The notes beneath the pieces were generated by a model. It searched no databases. It saw only the letters and a list, made by a program, of their open reading frames with translations, and had not been told where the DNA came from. 64,000 nt of DNA from the NCBI RefSeq assembly GCF_051233475.1, contig NZ_JBKFGH010000036.1, positions 21,603 through 85,602 on the forward strand, in the 5' to 3' direction. This document shows, piece by piece, positions 34,243-42,916 of this stretch (positions are counted from its first letter, which is position 1; each line of letters begins with the position of its first letter). This stretch comes from Bacillus_BU sp051233475. GTDB taxonomy: Bacteria; Bacillota; Bacilli; Bacillales; Cytobacillaceae. The position numbers and the translations under genes were made by a program.

Positions 34243-37200
34243 GTGATATTAACGCTTTTTGATGAGGGGAAAGTTTTTCGGACCGTACTGCCGGAAAGGG
34301 TTACGGGAAGATATATATTGTCTTCGGAAGATGAAGACGGGCATCAGATTGATTTGATGGCAGTGGAGGAAGAGAACGGGCATTGGTATTTAAAGTCCAA
34401 TAAATATGCCTTTTTGAAAAATCCAACCAGCTCCCAAATCGTAAAAGAAGCAAAAGTAGAGGTGTTTCAGACTTACACGATATATAGAGAAAATCGCCCA
34501 ACGACTGCTTTATTGTACGTGGAGCCGCCGACAGCGGATGGGAATATTTTTACGAAGCATGAAGCAGCTCGAGGCGTCATTAAAATTGGGAGAGCAAAGG
34601 ACAGTCATATTTGCTTTACCAATAAACTAGTATCAAGTTCGCACTGTACGATCGAATATCTTTCCGGCGGGCGTGCAGTCATTCGCGATCATAACAGTTC
34701 CAATGGTACATATGTTAATGGCAAGAAAGTCATAGAGAAAGAACTCTCGATTGGTGACACTATTTTTATCATGGGTTTGAAAATTATCTATAATGGCCGT
34801 CTCCTTTCGTTGAACAATCCGCATCGCTCGGTGTTTCTCGATAGAACGGCCTTTACACCGTTTAGTGTGGAAAAACCAATCATACAAGAAGAAGAGCTCC
34901 TCGATGAACTTCATCATGAGGAAATCAACGATAACCTATTTTTTAGATCACCGCGTTTTAAGCGGGATATCCAGCGAGCAGAGATCAAAATTGATCCTCC
35001 GCCACAGCCACAGAATATGGAAGAAACTCCGCTAATGCTGTTGCTCGGCCCATCGATCACCATGGGGATGTCTTCATTGTTCATGGGTATCATGACCTTT
35101 CAAAATGTGATGAGCACCGGAGGCGACTTAATGAGGGCGATGCCGACGCTCGTGATGTCGGTGAGCATGCTGATTGGGACAATCCTCTGGCCAATTTTAA
35201 CGAAGCGTTATGAAAAAAGAAAGAAGCTAAAGCTAGAAAAAATGCGTCACGAAAAATATCAGCAGTATTTGGCCGATATGAATGAGGTAGTAAAAAACGA
35301 ATGTCGTAATCAAAGGGAAATCCTGCTTGAAAACCATGTCACGCTGGAAAACTGTCTGTCCAGAATAATGCGGCGGCAGCGCAATCTGTGGGAGCGCGGA
35401 CCGGGTCAAGCTGATTTCCTTGAAGTAAGATTGGGTATTGGCGACCTTCCGATGGTTGGCGATATTAAATTACCGGAACGGAAATTTACATTGGAGGACG
35501 ATCATCTTCAAGAGACACTTTATGAAATGTTTGGAGCGAAGCCAGTATTAGAGAGTGTTCCGGTGACGTTGAGCCTGATTGAAGAACGGATTAACGGGAT
35601 TATCGGTGATCGGAAAGAGGTAAAGTCTTTTGTTAAAGGACTTATTTTTCAACTGACCGCCTTACATAGTTACGATGAACTGAAGCTTGTGTTTATTTAC
35701 GATAAGAATGAGCTTGATGACTGGAAGTTTGTGAAATGGCTTCCGCACGTTTGGAATGATGATAAGACGGTTCGCTTTATTGCCAGTGATGCCAATGAGG
35801 TGAAGGAGCTTTCTGCTTTTTTTGAAAAAGTAATAAGTCAACGTCAGGAGCAAGGCGAATTTGCCCAGGCAGATGCCGGACCTCATTACATAGTTTTTTC
35901 CATGAGCAAAGCGTTAGCGCCAAAAGCTGAGATGATCAATCTGCTGCTCCAAGAGAAGCATGAAATTGGCTTCAGTATAATTGCTCTTTATGATGAACTG
36001 AAAAATCTGCCGAAGGAATGCTCCAATGTTATTGAGCTGTCTAAAGAGTACTCAAAGATTTATGACAAAGACGATATTTCCGGTCAATACACAGGATTCA
36101 ATGCTGACAGTTATTTGGAGGAGGATCCTGAGCAGTTGGCGGTTAAGCTATCTAACATTCAGCTCGATTCGTCGCAGGGGGCGTACAAGCTGCCTGAAAT
36201 GATGACTTTCTTAGAAATGTTCGGTGTTGGAAAAATCGAGCACCTAAATGCACTGACACGTTGGAAGGAAAATAATCCGACAAAGACAATTGAAACACCA
36301 ATTGGTGTCGATACGGCGGGAGAGCCGTTCATGATTGACCTTCATGAAAAATATCATGGGCCACATGGGTTGATCGCAGGGATGACGGGTTCGGGTAAGA
36401 GTGAATTCATCATGACATTTATCTTGTCGCTTGCGGTTAATTATCACCCAGATGAAGTTGCGTTTATCCTGATTGACTACAAGGGTGGCGGAATGGCAAA
36501 TGCCTTTACGGAATTGCCTCATCTGGCCGGGACGATTACCAATCTTGATGGGGCTGCGGTTAAGCGCTCGTTGATTTCGATTCAGAGTGAATTGAAGCGG
36601 CGCCAGGAGATTTTTAGTGAAACAAGCCGACGCATGGATGAAAGTAATATCGACATATATAAATATCAAAAGCTGTATCGTGAAGGGCACGTAACGGAGC
36701 CTCTCCAACATTTGTTCATCATTTCCGATGAGTTTGCTGAACTAAAGGCACAGCAACCGGAATTTATGGAGCAGCTGGTTAGTGCAGCACGGATTGGACG
36801 AAGCCTGGGGATTCATTTGATTTTAGCGACACAGAAGCCATCCGGTGTCGTCGATGATCAAATTTGGAGTAATAGTAAATTTAGAATTTCGTTGAAGGTA
36901 CAGGAAAAAGCGGACAGTATGGAGGTTATCAAACGGCCGGATGCTGCTGAGCTTCAGGTAACGGGTCGATTTTATTTACAGGTAGGCTTTAACGAGCTGT
37001 TTATGCTTGGACAGTCGGCGTGGGCAGGTGCGCCATATTATCCTGCTGATAAAGTGGAAAAGCAGAAGGATGACAGTGTGGTTGTGATCGACAATTTAGG
37101 CCGTGTCATTAAAAATGCGAAGATGGACCGTAAAAAAACAGTCGTTAAAAATCCGCCTAAACAAATCGATGAAGTTACCGACTATTTGGCTAAGCTTGCG

Positions 37201-38871
37201 TCCCAGGAAAATATTAACGTTCGACCGCTCTGGCTTGAGCCGATTCCTGAGTTTATTTATATCGATGAACTTATAGCGAAGTACAAGGTCGAAACGCCAA
37301 GCAATGAGCTGGATCCGGTTATTGGGGAGTATGATGATCCTGCGAACCAGCGTCAAATGGTGATGACGATGCCGATTACCCGTGAAGGCAATGCGGTGAT
37401 TTATGGTGTTGCTGGCAGCGGAAAGACGACCTTCTTGTCGACTCTGATTTATTCGTTAATGGAGCAGCACACTCCAAAAGAAGTGAATTTCTATTTAATG
37501 GACTTTAGCTCCGAGACGTTGACATGGTTCCGAGAAGCACCGCATGTTGGCGAAGTGATGCTGTCGCATGAGAGTGAAAAGATTGGCAATCTGTTTAAAA
37601 TGTTATCGGCTGAAGTGGAGCATAGAAAGAAGCTGCTGGCTAATTATGGCGGCGACTTTATTACTTATAATGGGGTTTCCGGAGATCGACTCCCTTCTTT
37701 GATTGTCGTCATCCATAATTATTCAGCGTTTTCGGAAATGTACGAAGACCATGAAGAGACGCTTGCGTTTTTGACTCGAGAAGGTGTGAAATACGGGGTT
37801 TATTTTATCGTAACAGCCATTAATACCGGAGCACTCCGCTACCGAATGCTTCAAAACTTTAAGCAAATGTATGTGCTCCAACTTAATGATCAATCCGAAT
37901 ATTCCGGCTTGCTCGGCAGTGTTGACGGTGTGTATCCGTCTAAGTTCAAAGGCCGGGGTATTTTTAAAAGTGATCTCACCTACGAATTCCAGACAGCGCA
38001 AATCGCTCGCGATGTAGACAATATGTTTAAGTTCATCACGGATTATTGCCCTGTTTGGGCCAATAATTGGACTTTGCCTGGTGCGAAAAAGGTGCCAACA
38101 CTACCGGAAAAAGTTGATCTCGACTATTTACGAGGGGAAAGACTTGAATTGGGTGGTCATCTCATCCCTGTCGGGGTTGAAAAAGAAACGATGGAAGTTG
38201 CATTTTTTGACTTGGTTAATCCTTTTATTAGTTTAGTTGCTGCTATGAGCAGCGAGCAATGTAGCAGCTTTACACAAGGAATTGCTGAATTGTTTGCGAC
38301 TAAAGAGGACAGGGAAATTCTTGTGCTTGATCCTAATCAAAATTTTGTGAATGGAAGTTTGGTTACCGACTATAAGTATGTTTTCGAGCCAACTAGGCTG
38401 GAAGAAGCGGTTGTTTACTTATTTAATACATTGGTGCACCGAAACAATACGAAGAAGGATGCGATTGAAGCGGGGCAGGAGCCGCCAACTTATGACAATA
38501 TTACTTGCATCATTGATTCGTTTACTGATTTACATTCGTTCTTGTCCGAGGATGCACGAGATAAACTGAAGGTATTTTTAGAAAAAGGCAGCGGCTTGAA
38601 CGTTCATTTGCTCTTATCGGATCGGGCTGATAAATTAAGCTCTATTTCCTTTGAGGCTTGGTTCAAGCAGCATGTATCCGTCAATGACTTCATCTGGGTC
38701 GGCAGCGGCATAACGGATCAATATGTTCTTAAAACGACGAAGGTGACCGGCGATATGTACAAGGAAGTTCCATCAGGCTTCGGCTATGTTGTGACGAAAG
38801 GAAAACCAGTGCTCGTAAAGCTGTTGTCAGCGACGGCTGGCGTGGAAAAGGAGGCGGTTTATCATGGATAA
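34243..38871 (+). CDS. essC: T7SS membrane ATPase EssC/YukBA
   Basis: The FtsK/SpoIIIE-type motor of type VII secretion, 1542 residues, the usual EssC length. N-terminal FHA domains come first: a clear one at about 112-170 with IKIGRAKDSHI and SSNGTYVNGKK, and a weaker one before it. Two membrane helices follow at about 264-287 and 300-320. ATPase domain 1 has GMTGSGKSE (about 713) and the Walker B stretch FILIDYKGGGMA. ATPase domain 2 has GVAGSGKTT (about 1055) and FYLMDFSSETL. The third, C-terminal ATPase-like domain (about 1290-1542) has lost a recognisable P-loop, as in other EssC proteins. GTG start with AGGAGAGG upstream. It overlaps the next gene by 8 bases. Confidence 0.95.
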   Translation: MILTLFDEGKVFRTVLPERVTGRYILSSEDEDGHQIDLMAVEEENGHWYLKSNKYAFLKNPTSSQIVKEAKVEVFQTYTIYRENRPTTALLYVEPPTADGNIFTKHEAARGVIKIGRAKDSHICFTNKLVSSSHCTIEYLSGGRAVIRDHNSSNGTYVNGKKVIEKELSIGDTIFIMGLKIIYNGRLLSLNNPHRSVFLDRTAFTPFSVEKPIIQEEELLDELHHEEINDNLFFRSPRFKRDIQRAEIKIDPPPQPQNMEETPLMLLLGPSITMGMSSLFMGIMTFQNVMSTGGDLMRAMPTLVMSVSMLIGTILWPILTKRYEKRKKLKLEKMRHEKYQQYLADMNEVVKNECRNQREILLENHVTLENCLSRIMRRQRNLWERGPGQADFLEVRLGIGDLPMVGDIKLPERKFTLEDDHLQETLYEMFGAKPVLESVPVTLSLIEERINGIIGDRKEVKSFVKGLIFQLTALHSYDELKLVFIYDKNELDDWKFVKWLPHVWNDDKTVRFIASDANEVKELSAFFEKVISQRQEQGEFAQADAGPHYIVFSMSKALAPKAEMINLLLQEKHEIGFSIIALYDELKNLPKECSNVIELSKEYSKIYDKDDISGQYTGFNADSYLEEDPEQLAVKLSNIQLDSSQGAYKLPEMMTFLEMFGVGKIEHLNALTRWKENNPTKTIETPIGVDTAGEPFMIDLHEKYHGPHGLIAGMTGSGKSEFIMTFILSLAVNYHPDEVAFILIDYKGGGMANAFTELPHLAGTITNLDGAAVKRSLISIQSELKRRQEIFSETSRRMDESNIDIYKYQKLYREGHVTEPLQHLFIISDEFAELKAQQPEFMEQLVSAARIGRSLGIHLILATQKPSGVVDDQIWSNSKFRISLKVQEKADSMEVIKRPDAAELQVTGRFYLQVGFNELFMLGQSAWAGAPYYPADKVEKQKDDSVVVIDNLGRVIKNAKMDRKKTVVKNPPKQIDEVTDYLAKLASQENINVRPLWLEPIPEFIYIDELIAKYKVETPSNELDPVIGEYDDPANQRQMVMTMPITREGNAVIYGVAGSGKTTFLSTLIYSLMEQHTPKEVNFYLMDFSSETLTWFREAPHVGEVMLSHESEKIGNLFKMLSAEVEHRKKLLANYGGDFITYNGVSGDRLPSLIVVIHNYSAFSEMYEDHEETLAFLTREGVKYGVYFIVTAINTGALRYRMLQNFKQMYVLQLNDQSEYSGLLGSVDGVYPSKFKGRGIFKSDLTYEFQTAQIARDVDNMFKFITDYCPVWANNWTLPGAKKVPTLPEKVDLDYLRGERLELGGHLIPVGVEKETMEVAFFDLVNPFISLVAAMSSEQCSSFTQGIAELFATKEDREILVLDPNQNFVNGSLVTDYKYVFEPTRLEEAVVYLFNTLVHRNNTKKDAIEAGQEPPTYDNITCIIDSFTDLHSFLSEDARDKLKVFLEKGSGLNVHLLLSDRADKLSSISFEAWFKQHVSVNDFIWVGSGITDQYVLKTTKVTGDMYKEVPSGFGYVVTKGKPVLVKLLSATAGVEKEAVYHG

Positions 38872-39115
38872 AGTTTTGGTAGAAGTGTATATCCCAGCCT
38901 CTGAAAAATCGTACGATGTCTTCCTGCCACTAGACAGTAAGCTTTATGAGGTTGTTTATCTTTTAGCAAGCACGATGGCGGAGTTAACACAGGGGGAATT
39001 TTCGGCTAATCCTGATACGGTTCTTTGCGACCGCAACACCGGTCAAATGTTAAACATCAACCTTACTGTCGAAGAGAACGGCGTAATGAATGGGACGAAG
39101 TTGATGTTGGTTTAG
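38864..39115 (+). CDS. esaB: Ubiquitin-like T7SS protein EsaB/YukD
   Basis: A small cytoplasmic protein of 83 residues with the YukD/EsaB ubiquitin-like pattern: VEVYIPASEKSYDVFLPL, a central helix KLYEVVYLLASTMAEL, and a final strand NGTKLMLV. EsaB is a conserved T7SS component needed for or regulating secretion in Staphylococcus; it lacks the di-glycine tail of true ubiquitin. Translation is coupled to essC by an 8-base overlap, with GGAGGCGG as its ribosome site inside essC. Confidence 0.9.
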   Translation: MDKVLVEVYIPASEKSYDVFLPLDSKLYEVVYLLASTMAELTQGEFSANPDTVLCDRNTGQMLNINLTVEENGVMNGTKLMLV

Positions 39116-39213
39116 GTTGGGTTGGGAAGAGGCCTGTAAATTTAAGCAATATTATTGCAAATGGAACGTGTGCTAGTTGATTTTCTTCCCGTCCAGTAGA
39201 TGAATGTTTTATG

Positions 39214-39885
39214 AAGGACAAATTGACAGATTTTTTGTGAGGAATTGTCCTAGATAGGACCTCAAGGACATTTTGCGTGGTTTTTTGCGAGGAAATGTCC
39301 TAGAGCGGCCGTCTCAAGGACATTTCGCATGGTTTATTGTGAGGAAATGTCCTTCATAGGCCGTCTCAAGGACATTTTGGATGGTTTTTTGAGAGGAAAT
39401 GTCCTAGAAAAGCCGTCTCAAGGACATTTTGGATGGTTTTTTGCGAGGAAATGTCCTAGAAAGGCGTCTCAAGGACATTTTGGATGGTTTATAGTGAGTA
39501 TTTGTCCTAGAAAGGCTCTCTCAAGGACATTTTGGATGATTTATAGTGAGTATTTGTCCTAGAAAGGCCGTCTCAAGGACATTTTGGATGATTTATAGAG
39601 CGGAATTGTCCTAGAAAAGCAGTCTCAAGGACATTTTGGATGATTTATAGAGAGGAAATGTCCCAGAGAGGCCGTCTCAAGGACATTTTGGATGATTTAT
39701 AGTGAGAAATTGTCCTAGAAAGGCCGTCTCAAGGACATTTTGGATGATTTATTGCGAGGAATTGTCCTAGAAAGGTCCTCTCAAGGACATTTTGCCTAAT
39801 TAATAGAGAGAAATTGTCCTAGAAAAGCTCTCTAAAGGACATTTCGCTATGAAAAAGTCCTTGAACAGGATTATCCAGGACAAAA
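39214..39885 (+). repeat. Tandem 52-bp minisatellite, about 13 units
   Basis: About eleven good and two degenerate copies of a 52-bp unit of the form AAGGACATTTTGGATG - ATTTATAG.GAG - AAATGTCCTAG - AAAGGCCGTCTC. Within each unit AGGACATTT and AAATGTCCT can pair, so the array forms a row of hairpins. The unit is not a multiple of three and is not coding. It fills the gap between esaB and the first WXG100 gene; the other 150 bases of that gap show no promoter I can support. Confidence 0.95.
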
Positions 39886-39976
39886 CCACCAGATAGACAC
39901 AAGAAAAATTCCTCCATCAAGGTAATAACCCTATTTCAGAGCACAAATAACACATCTTTAAAGGAGGTGAAATAAA

Positions 39977-40273
39977 ATGGCGAGATCGATTATGGTTGAA
40001 CCGGCGAAGCTTGAGAATGCTGCTAACAAAATTGATCAACAGGCAGCTGATTATGAAAGCACTTATCGTAAATTATTTGCAGAGGTTGATGCAATGGCAG
40101 CTGCTTGGCAAGGTGCAGATAATACGGCTTTTACAAATCAAATCAAGACTTTTGAAGACGATTTCCAAAAGATGAAAAAGCTAATGGATGACTATTCCGA
40201 ATTCCTTAAGCTTAGCGCTAAAGCTTACCGGGAAGCACAAAACGAAGTTAAAGCCCAAGCTTCAAGACTATAG
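39977..40273 (+). CDS. esxA: WXG100 protein EsxA/YukE
   Basis: A 98-residue helical hairpin protein of the WXG100 family, the hallmark T7SS substrate. The WxG turn is present as AAAWQGADN in the middle of the chain, flanked by two long amphipathic helices. A family-typical start (MVEPAKLENAANKI) begins six residues in. Its ribosome site, AAAGGAGGTGA, is the best in the locus, consistent with high expression. It is the first gene after the minisatellite and is followed after 36 bases by a second WXG100 gene. Confidence 0.95.
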   Translation: MARSIMVEPAKLENAANKIDQQAADYESTYRKLFAEVDAMAAAWQGADNTAFTNQIKTFEDDFQKMKKLMDDYSEFLKLSAKAYREAQNEVKAQASRL

Positions 40274-40309
40274 TGCACAAAGGTTACGAATAAATGGGAG
40301 GTGGAGAAA

Positions 40310-40612
40310 TTGGCAATCGATGGACTTAAAATTACCCTTGGTGAGGTTACGAAAACGGCGTCTCAACTCCGTTCATTTAATCAAACTCTTAATGAGAGGC
40401 TAAATGAAATCAAAAAAGACATGAACGCGCTTGCTCAATATTGGGATAGTGATGCGTCTAGTTCTATCAGATCAAACTTTAACGCACTTCAACCGAGATT
40501 TGAAGAATACCGTCAAGTGGTGGACAACTATGCAAAATTCCTAGACAACACGGTTACTCACTATAACGACGCTGAAAGCAAAATCAATAATAACGCAAAC
40601 ATGTTCAAATAA
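40310..40612 (+). CDS. Second WXG100-family protein with a WxS turn
   Basis: A 100-residue WXG100-like helical hairpin. The turn reads QYWDSDASSSIRSNF, so the conserved Gly is replaced by Ser. The first helix contains LGEVTKTASQLRSFNQTLNERL and the second FEEYRQVVDNYAKFLDNTV. It may form a heterodimer with the preceding protein, as CFP-10/ESAT-6 do; that is inference. The start is TTG 40310 with GGAGGTGG about 6 bases upstream; the GTG at 40301 overlaps that site. Confidence 0.88.
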   Translation: MAIDGLKITLGEVTKTASQLRSFNQTLNERLNEIKKDMNALAQYWDSDASSSIRSNFNALQPRFEEYRQVVDNYAKFLDNTVTHYNDAESKINNNANMFK

Positions 40613-40622
40613 TGAACTAAGG

Positions 40623-40672
40623 TTGGACCAGCGTTGGCTGGCTGGCAGCCTCGCTGGTTCAATCTCTTCCTA
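40623..40672 (+). terminator. Attenuator-like hairpin between the WXG100 genes and the signalling genes
   Basis: TTGGACCAGCG pairs with CGCTGGTTCAA (one G-U), with an inner GGCTG/CAGCC stem, followed by a T/C-rich tail that is too weak for full termination. It could set abundant WXG100 transcript against scarcer downstream message. Confidence 0.55.
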
Positions 40673-40717
40673 ATCACTAAAACCCCAAAAATATCAAATA
40701 AAACGGAGTCGAATCAA

Positions 40718-42070
40718 ATGATCAAACAGGTCGAACTGAATATAGAAAACTACGGAGTTTCAACATTCTTAACCTATAACACAACCAGTCTTGAGGAAGT
40801 CGAGCGCACCGAATTGGAGGTGATGCGGAATAGCAAAATTCCAGGATTGATGCCTTGTACGGTTCTAAAGCAAGAGGACGAAGTTTGTATCCGCTATGAC
40901 CTTATTTCTCATACAACACTAGAGATGCATCTCAACCAGCCTGTCTCAAAAAAGATTCTGATCCAAAGCTTTAGCAATATTGCTGAAACCCTTATAGAGG
41001 CACAAAAATGCAATTTGAAGATTGAAAATTTCGTCTTTAATCCAAAGCATATTTATTTAGATAATTTTTCAAGCAGATTAGTTTTTATCTATTTGCCGGT
41101 AAAAAATAATGTTTTTGAAAAAGTATCCCTTAGAGATTTTTTAAAAGAGATTATCACCTTGGCTCCCTATGATGAAAGCGATGATATTCATTTTTTTATT
41201 AAATTACATAATTACCTCCTGCGGAGTGCTGAAATCGAACCAGACGAACTCTATGAAATGCTTCAAGAATGGAGTGAGTTGGATCAGCCGATAAACGATA
41301 CAGTTGATCACCATCAAAACGATAACTTTTACGATGCATTGTCCCAGCCTAAAGTGAGTCCGGCTACAAACCTAAATCCGAACTTCTACAGCCCGGGAAA
41401 TCCATCTGCGGTTAATAGTTCAATCAATAGCTCGGTCAACTCAGCAATGAATACCCCGGTCAATACAGTCAAAACAACCATTAATGGTGGAGTTGTCACC
41501 TCCGAATACAGCAGTCAGAAGAAGGAAAAGAAGCGTAACAAACAGTTAGAAATTGAAGAGGAAGTGCAATATAAGCGAATTACTCGAACGGAGCTTGGTG
41601 ATGATAATCCGCTTATGAAAGGCGGGGCGCCATTGGGGGGTACCTCGATTAATATCGGGCCGAATGTCGGGGGTGCTTTTATCCAAAATACTGAGCCAGA
41701 AGGAACCACAGTACTTGGCGTCAATCGAGAGGAAGAAGAGGGGACGACGATGCTTGGAGTCGTCGGGCAATCAACACCGCGTCCGTATCTCTTAGCAACT
41801 TTGCTAAATGAAAAAATTGTGATCACAAAGGATGTTTTCAAAATAGGCAGAGATCCTGGTCAAGCTGATTATGTTTCAAAGAATAAAGTGGTAGGTCGAG
41901 TCCATGGGGTGATTATAATGGCCAATGGTGAGTATTTCTTTGAAGACAATTCTTCACGCAATGGCAGCTATGTTAACGGAAGTAAGGTACTTCCATACAA
42001 CCGAATTAAAATCAAACACGATGATCAAATCAAACTGGCCAACGAGGAGTTTATTTTTAAGCTTTTTTAG
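40718..42070 (+). CDS. DUF6382-like/FHA domain protein of the T7SS locus
   Basis: A cytoplasmic protein of 450 residues. The N-terminal domain (about 1-190) resembles the DUF6382 domain that accompanies FHA in Firmicutes; its possible kinase-like fold, which would recall EssB/YukC, is speculative. An Asn/Ser-rich linker (about 205-270) follows. Two threonine motifs, EGTTVLG and EGTTMLG (about 328-346), look like phospho-acceptor sites. The C-terminal FHA domain (about 362-450) has FKIGRDPGQADY, GRVHGVI and SSRNGSYVNGSK, the residues that bind phosphothreonine. The start ATG 40718 has CGGAG upstream; 28 codons further upstream the frame runs through the hairpin. Its kinase and phosphatase partners are encoded downstream. 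Probable role: phospho-dependent assembly switch. Confidence 0.85.
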   Translation: MIKQVELNIENYGVSTFLTYNTTSLEEVERTELEVMRNSKIPGLMPCTVLKQEDEVCIRYDLISHTTLEMHLNQPVSKKILIQSFSNIAETLIEAQKCNLKIENFVFNPKHIYLDNFSSRLVFIYLPVKNNVFEKVSLRDFLKEIITLAPYDESDDIHFFIKLHNYLLRSAEIEPDELYEMLQEWSELDQPINDTVDHHQNDNFYDALSQPKVSPATNLNPNFYSPGNPSAVNSSINSSVNSAMNTPVNTVKTTINGGVVTSEYSSQKKEKKRNKQLEIEEEVQYKRITRTELGDDNPLMKGGAPLGGTSINIGPNVGGAFIQNTEPEGTTVLGVNREEEEGTTMLGVVGQSTPRPYLLATLLNEKIVITKDVFKIGRDPGQADYVSKNKVVGRVHGVIIMANGEYFFEDNSSRNGSYVNGSKVLPYNRIKIKHDDQIKLANEEFIFKLF

Positions 42071-42091
42071 CAAAAGAAAGAGGTAGTATAA

Positions 42092-42859
42092 ATGGCATTT
42101 CAAATTGCATATCACACGGATGTGGGCATTAGAAAGAAAACAAATCAGGACGGCTTGCTGATCAAAACAGCCAAAACCCCAAATGGAATGGTGGGTTTGT
42201 TTGCGCTTTGTGATGGGATGGGCGGACTATCGCACGGAGAGCTGGCAAGTGCGACCGTCATAAGAGGATTATCCAATTGGTTTGACTCAGAGCTCCCGGA
42301 TATTCTTGCCTCCGAGGAAGGGGCTAAAAACATCTCGATCCAACTTGAGCAGCAAATTAAGCAGCTTAATGAAAAAATCGTCCAGTATGGTGAAGCGCAA
42401 AATGTAAAATTGGGAACGACGATTACAGCAATGCTTGTCATCTTTTCAACCTACTATATCGTTCAAATTGGGGATAGCCGGGCATATAGCATCGATAGCG
42501 AACTAAAACAACTAACAAAAGATCAAACGCTGGTCGCCCGCGAGCTCGAGTATGGAAATATTACTGAAGCACAGGCGAAGATCGACCCAAGAAGAAATAT
42601 TCTGCTTCAATGTGTTGGAGCTACGAGAGAACTAAATGTCGTGATAACAGAGGGGAAGCTAGCACCTGACACAGTCTATTTATTGTGTACGGATGGTTTT
42701 TACCATGAAATTACTGAACAGGAGTTGTATGCTGCAATGAATCCGGAACAGCTTCAAACTGAGACGTTCATGAAGAAAAGGGTGATTGAGCTCGTTGATT
42801 TGGTAAAGAACCGGAATGAGACGGACAATATTTCCGTTATTACCGCTAAAGTGGTCTAG
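42092..42859 (+). CDS. PP2C-family Ser/Thr phosphatase
   Basis: A cytoplasmic PPM phosphatase of 255 residues. Metal-binding and catalytic motifs occur in order: the RKKTNQDG start, ALCDGMGGLSHGELAS, GTTITAML, VQIGDSRAY, LTKDQTLVARE, LLCTDGFYHEI and NETDNISVI. All key Asp residues are present, so it should be active. It should reverse phosphorylation by the adjacent kinase, with the FHA protein, the ETxLL-motif protein or EssC as likely targets. Spacing: 21 bases after the FHA gene and about 57 before the kinase. AAAGAGGTAG lies upstream of the ATG. Confidence 0.93.
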   Translation: MAFQIAYHTDVGIRKKTNQDGLLIKTAKTPNGMVGLFALCDGMGGLSHGELASATVIRGLSNWFDSELPDILASEEGAKNISIQLEQQIKQLNEKIVQYGEAQNVKLGTTITAMLVIFSTYYIVQIGDSRAYSIDSELKQLTKDQTLVARELEYGNITEAQAKIDPRRNILLQCVGATRELNVVITEGKLAPDTVYLLCTDGFYHEITEQELYAAMNPEQLQTETFMKKRVIELVDLVKNRNETDNISVITAKVV

Positions 42860-42916
42860 CGGGGGCTTTGGTTTCAAACCAAGCTTTAGAACCACGTTTT
42901 AATGGGGGAATTTTTC

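Noticed and set aside
39329..39562. Open frame of 77 codons in the T7SS gap
   Set aside because: It is a translation of the 52-bp minisatellite. The unit is not a multiple of three, so the frame exists only by chance, and it has no ribosome site.
39214..39885. CRISPR array
   Set aside because: The units are contiguous and similar along their whole length, with no unique spacers and no cas genes. The same holds for the array at 57.2 kb.
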